Shown here: piece after piece, positions 12,131 through 17,918 of the stretch | How positions within the stretch are numbered: the first letter of the stretch is position 1 | Layout: the number at the start of each line of letters is the position of its first letter | NCBI GenBank assembly: GCA_916048145.1 | Contig: CAJZGT010000010.1 | Span: 1-17,918 of the forward strand | Length of the DNA stretch: 17,918 nucleotides | Direction: 5' to 3' | From: an uncultured Streptococcus sp. | Lineage (GTDB): Bacteria > Bacillota > Bacilli > Lactobacillales > Streptococcaceae | Position numbers and translations under genes: made by a program | The notes under the pieces: generated by a model | Seen by the model: the letters and a program-made list of their open reading frames with translations, nothing else | Databases searched by the model: none | Told to the model about the DNA's origin: nothing

Positions 12131-12937
12131 TTACAGTACCCACGTACGGATGGCATGGGCTACGCCGGATTCGTCATTTGTTTTGGTGATGTATTTGGCG
12201 ATTTTTTTGATTTCTGGATTTCCATTTTCCATGACAACGGGATTCCCAACGACTTCCAGCATGGCACGGTCATTTTCTTCGTCGCCGATAGCCATGGTTT
12301 CATCTTTGGTCAATCCGAGTTTTTCAGCTAAGTGAGTAATGGCTGAACCCTTGTCCACATTCTTTTTAAGGAGTTCGAGGTAGAAAGGAGCAGATTTGTT
12401 GATGGAGTAGCGCTCATAAAATTCGGCTGGGATTTTTTCAATCGCAGAATCGAGGATTTCTGGTTCATCGATGAACATACATTTGACAATTTCCTTGTCA
12501 GCCATTTCTTCAGGTGTACGATAGAAAATGGGCATGCTGACGAGGGTTGATTCGTGAACCGTGTATTTTCCGATATTGCGATTGGCAGTGTAGATACCGT
12601 CCTTTGTAATAGCGTGCATGTGGACACCGAGTTTACGACTGAGGAATTCCATATCTAGATAATCATCATAAGTCAAGGATTCGCTGATAATCTCATGGCC
12701 AGTAGCAGTTTCTTGGACAAGGGCACCGTTGAAGGTCACAACATAGTCACCCTCGTCTCTCAACTGCAAGTCATCCAGAAGTTTGGCAACACCTGCGATA
12801 GGGCGGCCAGTTGCAATCACGACTTTGACACCGGCTTGTTTGGCATCCTGGATGGCAGAAAAGACTTCAGGAGTAATCTCCTTTTGGCTATTGACTAGGG
12901 TTCCGTCTATATCAACGGCAATTAGTTTAATACTCAT
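12131..12937 (-). CDS. Cof/YidA-type HAD phosphatase
   Basis: Haloacid dehalogenase-superfamily hydrolase of the Cof type (268 aa), a cytosolic phosphatase acting on small phosphorylated metabolites such as sugar or cofactor phosphates. The exact substrate cannot be read from sequence. Motif I is AVDIDGTL with nucleophile D9 and acid/base D11. Motif II is VIATGRP. The large C2-type cap fills the middle. Motif III Lys is in KNVDKGSAI and motif IV is IGDEENDRAM. GAGGAAA precedes the ATG. It starts 12 bases after the HD gene, so the two form an operon. I remember the same order in pneumococcus, where this gene lies near rplS. Confidence 0.93.
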   Translation of the reverse strand: MSIKLIAVDIDGTLVNSQKEITPEVFSAIQDAKQAGVKVVIATGRPIAGVAKLLDDLQLRDEGDYVVTFNGALVQETATGHEIISESLTYDDYLDMEFLSRKLGVHMHAITKDGIYTANRNIGKYTVHESTLVSMPIFYRTPEEMADKEIVKCMFIDEPEILDSAIEKIPAEFYERYSINKSAPFYLELLKKNVDKGSAITHLAEKLGLTKDETMAIGDEENDRAMLEVVGNPVVMENGNPEIKKIAKYITKTNDESGVAHAIRTWVL

Positions 12938-12949
12938 AAATTTCCTCTT

Positions 12950-14254
12950 CTAGTTTTTATTTGGGGTAAAATGATCGTTCTCAATCAAGTGTAAAAATTG
13001 CTGGGTAATGCTTGCGAAGATGCTGTTTTGGTCCAACATTTCTTTTGGAAAATAGAAACGATTATCTCCGTGGCGACTGCCAGCAAGGGATTGAACGATA
13101 GGAGACAGGCTAGAGAGTTCGGCTAGTTGACCATTTTTTTGTAAAATCTCAATCTGTGTCCGTGGATTTTCAGATTCGGGACGATAGATATCATAAGGGA
13201 GGTCGAAGTTCTTATGAATAGCAGTGTAGTAGTCCGGATCAAAGCCGATATCCTCAACTAATTTTCTCATGCTGGCGAGTTGGTCTTGATCCTCTTGTGA
13301 AAAGGTAATGGATTTAAAGACCTTGCGGTTGACAAAACGTTGCGACAAGTCTGCGAGAATCTTATCAGGACTGGTCATCCAGAGTTGGAAATAGGTATTC
13401 ATGACACCATCATCTAGAGCCAGATAGTCAGATAAGTTCACATTTTTTTCAAAGAAAGGCAGGAGATGTGGAGAAGTTCGGGCAAAGAAGTCCTTGTCTT
13501 CAGGATAGAGTTCCTTGGCGCGCTTTAGAAGATTCTGTAGGAGAACTTCCATGGCGCGTGTTGCAGGGTGGAAATAAACCTGCATGTACATCTGGTAGCG
13601 ACTGAGGACGTAGTCTTCGATGGCGTGCATGCCATTGCGCTGAAAGGCGATACCATTTGCGACAGGACGAATGACTCGGAGGATCCGAGTTAGGTCAAAT
13701 TCTCCATAGGATGCTCCTGTAAAATAGGAGTCGCGCAAGAGATAGTCCATGCGGTCCGCATCAATCTGACTAGAAATGAGTTGCACGACCTGCTTGTTAG
13801 GATAGGTGTGGTTAATGACACTGGACACCTTTTCTGGAAAATCTGGCGCCACTTGTAGTAGGACTTGGTGAATTTCTGTCTCAGGGCTTTGGATAATCTC
13901 CTGAGTAATGGCTTCGTGGTCTGTATCAAAGAGATGTTCAAAAGTATGGGAGTAGGCACCATGCCCAAGGTCATGTAGGAGAGCAGCGGTCATGGTCAAG
14001 AGAGACTCAGCAGGATCCCATTCCTCAGGATATTTTTCTTCAAAAATCTCTGTGATGCGACGTGCAATTTCATAGACTCCTAGACAGTGAGAGAAGCGGC
14101 TATGTTCTCCACCGTGAAAGGTATAACTGGAAGTTCCCAGTTGTTTGATTCGGCGCAAGCGTTGAAATTCTTTTGTATTGATCAAGTCATAGATGATATG
14201 ATTGTTGACATGTATGTAGTTGTGAACTGGGTCACGGAATACTTTTTCGTTCAT
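12950..14254 (-). CDS. HD-domain phosphohydrolase, YwfO / dGTPase-like
   Basis: A 434-aa HD-superfamily protein resembling B. subtilis YwfO and the enterococcal EF1143 dNTP triphosphohydrolase, distant relatives of SAMHD1. It probably splits dNTPs or related nucleotides in the cytosol. It begins MNEKVFRDPVHNYIHV, a hallmark of the group. The metal-binding set is H56 (HSRFSHCLGV), H94 and D95 (ALLHDLGHGAYSH) and D165 (SSQIDADRMDYL). The ATG at 14254 fits the family start but has no ribosome binding site. An extended -10 element ends only 6 bases upstream, so the mRNA is probably leaderless. It is first in an operon with the HAD gene. Confidence 0.9.
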   Translation of the reverse strand: MNEKVFRDPVHNYIHVNNHIIYDLINTKEFQRLRRIKQLGTSSYTFHGGEHSRFSHCLGVYEIARRITEIFEEKYPEEWDPAESLLTMTAALLHDLGHGAYSHTFEHLFDTDHEAITQEIIQSPETEIHQVLLQVAPDFPEKVSSVINHTYPNKQVVQLISSQIDADRMDYLLRDSYFTGASYGEFDLTRILRVIRPVANGIAFQRNGMHAIEDYVLSRYQMYMQVYFHPATRAMEVLLQNLLKRAKELYPEDKDFFARTSPHLLPFFEKNVNLSDYLALDDGVMNTYFQLWMTSPDKILADLSQRFVNRKVFKSITFSQEDQDQLASMRKLVEDIGFDPDYYTAIHKNFDLPYDIYRPESENPRTQIEILQKNGQLAELSSLSPIVQSLAGSRHGDNRFYFPKEMLDQNSIFASITQQFLHLIENDHFTPNKN

Positions 14255-14260
14255 ATGACC

Positions 14261-14269
14261 ATTATAGCA
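14261..14269 (-). promoter_or_regulatory. Extended -10 promoter giving a leaderless HD mRNA
   Basis: On the minus strand TG-C-TATAAT ends 6 bases before the ATG of the HD gene (GGTCAT, then ATG). A transcript start at the usual distance would fall on or next to the A of the start codon. No SD sequence is present. Confidence 0.7.
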
Positions 14270-14284
14270 AAAAGCTAGAGTTTT

Positions 14285-14293
14285 TGGTAAAAT
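14285..14293 (+). promoter_or_regulatory. Extended -10 promoter of the DUF1934 gene
   Basis: TG-G-TAAAAT, 32 bases before the GTG start, divergent from the HD promoter only 15 bases away, so the two polymerase sites overlap. Confidence 0.6.
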
Positions 14294-14325
14294 AGTAGGA
14301 CAAGAGACAAGAAAGAGGACCTGAT

Positions 14326-14703
14326 GTGAAGATTCGGATGCGAAATACGATTCAGTTTGATGAGCAGTTGGAAGTGATTGACCAGCTTTATGACGTGGAA
14401 GTGCATGAAAAGGGAGATTATAGCTACCTGCTTTTCTATAATGAGGAAAAGGAAAAAGTGGTTATTAAATTTCATGGTCAAGAACTGGTGATGAGCCGTT
14501 TTTCCAATCCCAAGACCATTATGCGCTTTCTAAAGGATAGCGATAGTTTAGCCTATATTCCTACACCTATGGGCATGCAGGAGTTTATCATCCAAACGAG
14601 CCATTATCAAGTTGATGGGCAAAAGATTGAACTAGATTATCAACTACAAAATCAAGAGGGACATCCCTTTGCCAGCTATAATTTAGAAATTAGCTGGGGA
14701 TAA
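14326..14703 (+). CDS. DUF1934 family protein (YwiB-like)
   Basis: A 125-aa soluble protein of the DUF1934/YwiB family, predicted lipocalin-like beta barrel; function not established. It starts MKIRMRNTIQFDEQLEVID and ends with the repeated strand pattern IELDYQLQNQEG then YNLEISWG, typical of the family. The start is GTG with GAGG 7 bases upstream (14315-14318). An overlapping ATG at 14324 is out of frame and hits a stop at once. It is transcribed divergently from the HD-HAD operon and ends at a hairpin shared with the helicase gene. I recall the same neighbour in pneumococcus. Confidence 0.8.
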   Translation: MKIRMRNTIQFDEQLEVIDQLYDVEVHEKGDYSYLLFYNEEKEKVVIKFHGQELVMSRFSNPKTIMRFLKDSDSLAYIPTPMGMQEFIIQTSHYQVDGQKIELDYQLQNQEGHPFASYNLEISWG

Positions 14704-14733
14704 GAAAAAGGTTGGCGAGAGCCAACCTTATTT
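14704..14733. terminator. Terminator between DUF1934 gene and helicase
   Basis: A 9-bp perfect stem AAGGTTGGC / GCCAACCTT with a GAGA tetraloop (14708-14729). On the minus strand it is followed by TTTTTC, a strong terminator for the helicase operon. On the plus strand the tail is only ATTTG. The helicase stop codon lies at the stem edge (14728-14730). Confidence 0.85.
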
Positions 14734-15810
14734 GATATAGAGTTCTTGATTTTTTAGGACAATTTCACGGACACTTGCAAACTTTTTAAGTTTTTTGATT
14801 TCTTCTGGATGAGTGACGAGAGTGATAACATAGCCGTCTTTGCCCATACGGCCAGTACGTCCAGCACGGTGAGTGTAGGTTTCGATATCTCTTGGGACAT
14901 CAAAGTTTACGACACATTCTAGGTTATCGATATCAATCCCACGAGCCAGAAGGTCAGTTGCAAGAAGCAGGGTTAGTTGCTTGTCTTTAAACTTTTCTAA
15001 GATGACTTTTCTAAATTTGACATTGACATCACTAGCTAGAGAAACAGCCAAGATATCCCGATACTGTAGTTTTTCCTCTGCGCTACCAAGGTCTGATAGG
15101 CTGTTAAAGAAGACAAGACCTCGGAAATCCTCAACATGAGCTAGTTTTCGTAGCATATCCACTCGGTGACGTTGTTCTACCTGCATGTAGAAGTGCTGGA
15201 TGTTATCCAATTTTTGGTCAGAGAGATCAATGGTACGTGTGTTAGGCGCAATCTTCTTTTGGTCAAACTTGGTTGTCGCACTCATATAGACAAGTTGGTG
15301 GTCACGAGGTGCGTAGTGAGTAATTTTCTCGACAAAGTGTATCTGAGAATCATCTAGCAATTGGTCAAATTCATCTAGGATGATGGTTTCCACATTCATC
15401 ATCTTGATTTTTTTCAATTTAATTAGTTCAAAGATACGGCCAGGAGTTCCAATCAGAATTTCTGGTCTTTTTTTTAGGCGTTCAATCTGGCGTTTCTGAC
15501 TCGAACCTGATAAGAAGAGTTGGGCAGTTAAGCCGATAGCTTCAGCCCACGTTTTACATACATCAAAAATCTGTCCAGCAAGTTCTGTATTTGGTGCTAG
15601 AATCAAGAGTTGCTGGGCTTTTTTCTTTTGTAGTCTGAGAAGACTTGGTAGAAGGTAAGCTAGGGTCTTACCAGTTCCTGTTGGGCTCACTCCTAGGAGG
15701 TTTTCTCCAGCAAGAAGGGGCTCAAATAGTTGAGTTTGAATGGGGGTGAATTCTTGGAAACCGAGTTGGTCACTCAGTTCTTGCCATTCAGTCGGTAGTT
15801 TGTTTTTCAT
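14728..15810 (-). CDS. DEAD-box-type RNA helicase with a DEFD Walker B
   Basis: ATP-dependent RNA helicase of 360 aa, just the two RecA-like domains without a C-terminal extension. Motifs in order: Q motif FQEFTPIQ (18-25), Walker A SPTGTGKT (42-49), Ia APNTELAGQ, Ib GTPGRI (121-126), Walker B DEFD (146-149) where most relatives have DEAD, SAT (motif III), V ATDLLARGIDI and VI HRAGRTGR. It probably helps RNA folding, ribosome assembly or RNA decay; it resembles CshB/YfmL-type helicases but I cannot choose between them. It overlaps the upstream oxidoreductase gene by 4 bases, so the two are co-translated. Confidence 0.92.
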   Translation of the reverse strand: MKNKLPTEWQELSDQLGFQEFTPIQTQLFEPLLAGENLLGVSPTGTGKTLAYLLPSLLRLQKKKAQQLLILAPNTELAGQIFDVCKTWAEAIGLTAQLFLSGSSQKRQIERLKKRPEILIGTPGRIFELIKLKKIKMMNVETIILDEFDQLLDDSQIHFVEKITHYAPRDHQLVYMSATTKFDQKKIAPNTRTIDLSDQKLDNIQHFYMQVEQRHRVDMLRKLAHVEDFRGLVFFNSLSDLGSAEEKLQYRDILAVSLASDVNVKFRKVILEKFKDKQLTLLLATDLLARGIDIDNLECVVNFDVPRDIETYTHRAGRTGRMGKDGYVITLVTHPEEIKKLKKFASVREIVLKNQELYIK

Positions 15811-16784
15811 TTTTCTGCCTCAAATCTAATGCCAGCAGTCTGGCGCATAGTATATAGTAGCTCATGAACTGAACTTGCATCTTCCAGCCAAGTTTGGTAG
15901 AGATTCAGATCTGGTTGCTGGATCATGTGTGCAAATGCAGCGACTTCCTCAGTCATCGTATGAGGAGTCTGTTGGATAGGGAGTTGGACTTGATTGCCTT
16001 GATGGTCGGTAAAAATAGCCGAGCTGAGATGTTCGATGGTGTTGAGCGTCAGGGTTCCATCTGTCGTATAAATCTCGCAAGGGAGATTGGAAGTGATGTT
16101 TTTCCCAGCCTTGATATGAACTTGAAAGTCAGGGTAGAAGAGAATTCCGTCTCCATTTAGGTCCATGCTATTGTCAAGTTGTTGAGCCTGATAGGTCGCG
16201 TCTTGAGCTTTTCCAAAGAGACGAACGGTAGCGTAGAGGGGATAAATCCCTAAATCCATAAGAGCTCCACCAGCAAAACGGTCTGAGAAGACATTTGGTG
16301 TCTCCCCAGTCAACAAGTTAGGCATTTTGGAAGAATACTTGGCATAGTTAAAATCTGCCCCTAAAATTTGCTTGTCTGCTAAAAAGTTTTTGATAGTAGT
16401 AAAAGCTTCTTCGTGGTAATTACGAGCTGCTTCGAAGATAAAACAGTGATTTTTCTCAGCTGTTTGAACCAAATCCAGCCATTCTTGTGGCTGAGTGACA
16501 GCTGGCTTTTCAAGAATGACGTGTTTGCCAGCAGATAATGCAACTTTTGCCTGAGCAAAATGCAAGGAGTTTGGGCTAGCAATATAGACCACATCAAAGG
16601 AGCTCTTGAAGAAGTCCTCTACTTGATCAAAGAGTTGGATATTCTGGTAGCTAGAAGCAAAGGTTGCCGCAGTTTCTAGTTTTCTAGAATAGACTGCGAC
16701 TAACTGGTATTCTCCACTGGTATGGGCTGCTTCTATGAAGTGGTGGCTGATAACCCCTGTTCCGATGATACCTAATTTAAGCAT
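15807..16784 (-). CDS. Gfo/Idh/MocA family oxidoreductase
   Basis: NAD(P)-dependent sugar or polyol dehydrogenase-like enzyme (325 aa). The N-terminal Rossmann fold begins MLKLGIIGTGVISHHF, with the nucleotide-binding GxGxxS-like turn. The next motif is IASPNSLHFAQAKVAL, followed by EKPAV (catalytic Lys, about residue 96). The C-terminal domain has GGALMDLGIYPLYA, a family mark with catalytic Asp. I chose the ATG at 16784 because AAGGAG lies 7 bases upstream; a longer frame starting 28 codons earlier runs over the promoter. It is the first gene of an operon with the RNA helicase. The substrate is unknown. Confidence 0.9.
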   Translation of the reverse strand: MLKLGIIGTGVISHHFIEAAHTSGEYQLVAVYSRKLETAATFASSYQNIQLFDQVEDFFKSSFDVVYIASPNSLHFAQAKVALSAGKHVILEKPAVTQPQEWLDLVQTAEKNHCFIFEAARNYHEEAFTTIKNFLADKQILGADFNYAKYSSKMPNLLTGETPNVFSDRFAGGALMDLGIYPLYATVRLFGKAQDATYQAQQLDNSMDLNGDGILFYPDFQVHIKAGKNITSNLPCEIYTTDGTLTLNTIEHLSSAIFTDHQGNQVQLPIQQTPHTMTEEVAAFAHMIQQPDLNLYQTWLEDASSVHELLYTMRQTAGIRFEAEK

Positions 16785-16818
16785 AGTTACTCCTTTTCCG
16801 ATTTCAAATCCTTCTTTC

Positions 16819-16848
16819 ATTATAACATAGATAGACGGGACTATCCAA
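16819..16848 (-). promoter_or_regulatory. Promoter of the oxidoreductase-helicase operon
   Basis: On the minus strand: -35 TTGGAT (16843-16848), 18-base spacer, extended -10 TG-T-TATAAT (16819-16824), 34 bases upstream of the ATG. Confidence 0.75.
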
Positions 16849-16897
16849 CAGAGGGTAAAAAATTTCAAATAAGCTACTAGGTCTTTTCCAAAGAAAG

Positions 16898-16906
16898 TGG
16901 TACAAT
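16898..16906 (+). promoter_or_regulatory. Extended -10 promoter of the YoaK-like gene
   Basis: TG-G-TACAAT, about 31 bases before the chosen ATG at 16938. No clear -35. Confidence 0.65.
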
Positions 16907-16937
16907 AATGAGATGAGTAAATGAAATGGGAGGGAAA

Positions 16938-17630
16938 ATGAGGTTATTACCTATAAGGAAAATATCACGTCAGTCTAAGAGGCTAGCGCTTTTTTTGACT
17001 TTTTGTGCAGGTTATGTAGATGCCTATACGTTTATTGTGCGAGGGAATACTCTTGTAGCTGGACAAACTGGGAATGTCGTCTTTCTTTCAGTAGAATTAA
17101 TTCAAAATAATGTTTCAGATGTTAGGGACAAGGTTCTCACCTTGTTAGCTTTTATGATGGGAGTCTTTCTATTAACAATTTATAAGGAAAAATTGAGAAT
17201 TGTGAAAAAGCCAATTTTGTCATTGCTTCCTTTAGCAATCTTATCAATCATTATTGGTTTTGTGCCGCAGACTGTAGATAATATCTATCTAGTACCGCCC
17301 TTGGCCTTCTGTATGGGATTGGTGACAACTGCTTTTGGAGAAGTGTCGGGTATTGCCTATAATAACGCTTTTATGACAGGGAATATCAAACGGACCATGC
17401 TGGCTTTTGGAGATTATTTCCGGACCAAGCACACACCTTTTTTACGTGAAGGGATTATCTTTGTTAGCCTGCTTAGTAGTTTTGTCCTTGGCGTTGTCTT
17501 TTCAGCCTATTTGACGATTTTCTATCATGAAAAGACCATTCTTGGTGTTCCTATTATGATGAGTATTTTTTACCTCAGCATGCTTTTTGCATCTTGGCAG
17601 AAAAAAGTAAAAGAAAAAGCTTCATTTTAG
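16938..17630 (+). CDS. YoaK/DUF1275 family membrane protein
   Basis: A 230-aa integral membrane protein of the YoaK (DUF1275) family, function unknown. A basic N-terminus (MRLLPIRKISRQSKR) leads into LFLTFCAGYVDAYTF and the conserved GNTLVAGQTGNVVFLS. A second conserved stretch, SGIAYNNAFMTGNIKR, lies at about 139-154 and looks like a repeat of the first (TGN motif twice). About six hydrophobic segments are present. I chose the ATG at 16938 because GGGAGGG precedes it; an ATG at 16926 is in frame but would contain that ribosome binding site. Monocistronic as far as can be seen, divergent from the oxidoreductase operon. Confidence 0.88.
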   Translation: MRLLPIRKISRQSKRLALFLTFCAGYVDAYTFIVRGNTLVAGQTGNVVFLSVELIQNNVSDVRDKVLTLLAFMMGVFLLTIYKEKLRIVKKPILSLLPLAILSIIIGFVPQTVDNIYLVPPLAFCMGLVTTAFGEVSGIAYNNAFMTGNIKRTMLAFGDYFRTKHTPFLREGIIFVSLLSSFVLGVVFSAYLTIFYHEKTILGVPIMMSIFYLSMLFASWQKKVKEKASF

Positions 17631-17660
17631 GTGTTATTACTTGTAAGAAAATAGGAGATA

Positions 17661-17669
17661 TGCTATACT
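17661..17669 (+). promoter_or_regulatory. Extended -10 promoter of the last, partial gene
   Basis: TG-C-TATACT. Transcription would start near 17676, leaving a leader of about 230 bases before the gene at 17905. Confidence 0.55.
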
Positions 17670-17675
17670 TGAGGA

Positions 17676-17904
17676 GTTGACTATGCACGATCCTGTGCAA
17701 CCGCACGAACATCGTTGCTCGTCGTATAACAAATTTAAACTTCGTCATTGTCGCCTTGCCTAACATAAGTTATGCCTTCGGCTCAATTCCTAGTTTATTC
17801 TTTCTTATACTTAGAGCTCTTCTTTTAAGTGGTTCGTCCCACGATGCTAGGCGAGTCTTCACAAAAAATTCGGGGAAACCCATAAAAATCATAGGAGGTG
17901 CATA
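17676..17904 (+). other. Hairpin-rich leader of unknown kind
   Basis: About 230 bases with no normal gene. Short hairpins or palindromes seen: TGCAC/GTGCA (17684-17699), CATAAGTTATG (17764-17774), GCC-TTC-GGC (17774-17782), AGAGCTCT (17813-17820), GTGG/CCAC (17829-17842) and GGG-GAAA-CCC (17872-17881). A 26-codon frame starts at ATG 17683 behind GAGGAG (MHDPVQPHEHRCSSYNK..., stop at 17761). Its codons are unlike the neighbours, so I doubt it is a gene. Some stretches faintly recall pneumococcal BOX elements, but I cannot assign it to that or to any riboswitch class. Confidence 0.4.
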
Positions 17905-17918
17905 ATGAGCACATACGC
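17905..17918 (+). CDS. Start of an unidentified gene, cut by the window end
   Basis: ATG at 17905 with an ideal AGGAGG (17893-17898) 6 bases upstream; only Met-Ser-Thr-Tyr and two bases of the next codon are visible. The long structured leader before it suggests controlled expression. Nothing can be said about the product. Confidence 0.5.

Noticed and set aside
12131..16868. Numerous short frames antisense to the HAD, HD, helicase and oxidoreductase genes
   Set aside because: Shadows of well-supported genes with no ribosome binding sites or family features.
17683..17763. 26-aa peptide gene in the last leader
   Set aside because: Although it has GAGGAG upstream, its codons are atypical and its ribosome binding site would fall at or before the likely transcript start; kept only as a note.
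17676..17904. T-box or pneumococcal BOX element
   Set aside because: No T-box signature sequence is present, and resemblance to BOX is limited to short scattered strings.

Overview
The window reads as a chromosomal segment of a mitis-group Streptococcus (S. mitis / S. oralis / S. infantis-like). The grounds are low GC, nine chromosomal promoters with the extended -10 form TGnTATAAT typical of pneumococci and relatives, and a gene order recognised from memory of S. pneumoniae: pde2, flavodoxin, chorismate mutase, two crcB genes, rplS, then a Cof-type phosphatase, an HD phosphohydrolase and a DUF1934 gene. S. pneumoniae itself lacks CRISPR-Cas, so this is more likely a relative. The species call is an inference.

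Layout: (1) 76-3214, housekeeping genes. pde2 (minus) diverges from a flavodoxin gene; next come a chorismate mutase-crcB-crcB operon with overlapping ends, rplS behind an L19-type RNA leader, and tRNA-Arg(CCU). (2) 3215-4530, about 1.3 kb with no normal gene. It holds hairpins, a minus-strand promoter and tiny or broken minus-strand reading frames, which looks like the decayed end of a mobile element next to the tRNA. (3) 4531-12118, a complete type II-A CRISPR-Cas locus of the S. thermophilus CRISPR1 kind: compact cas9 (1127 aa), tracrRNA, cas1, cas2, the large form of csn2, a leader with its own promoter, and an array of 24 repeats and 23 spacers ending in a shared terminator. (4) 12131-14254, a minus-strand HD-HAD operon with an apparently leaderless first gene, diverging from a DUF1934 gene at 14326. 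(5) 14728-16784, a minus-strand oxidoreductase-RNA helicase operon, diverging from a YoaK-type membrane protein gene at 16938. (6) 17661-17918, a promoter, a hairpin-rich leader of unknown kind and the first codons of a gene cut by the window edge.

How the CRISPR genes work together: Cas1, Cas2, Csn2 and Cas9 add new spacers at the leader end, next to the conserved ATTTGAG motif. The array transcript pairs with the tracrRNA made between cas9 and cas1, host RNase III cuts the duplex, and Cas9 carrying the RNA pair cleaves invading DNA. All catalytic residues I could locate are present, all but the last repeat look identical, and each RNA has a recognisable promoter, so the system looks intact. 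The Cas9, tracrRNA and repeat are close to the known S. thermophilus CRISPR1 set, so I regard it as a natural variant of a known system and not a new type. The least explained stretches are the tRNA-proximal remnant (3215-4530) and the leader at 17676-17904.
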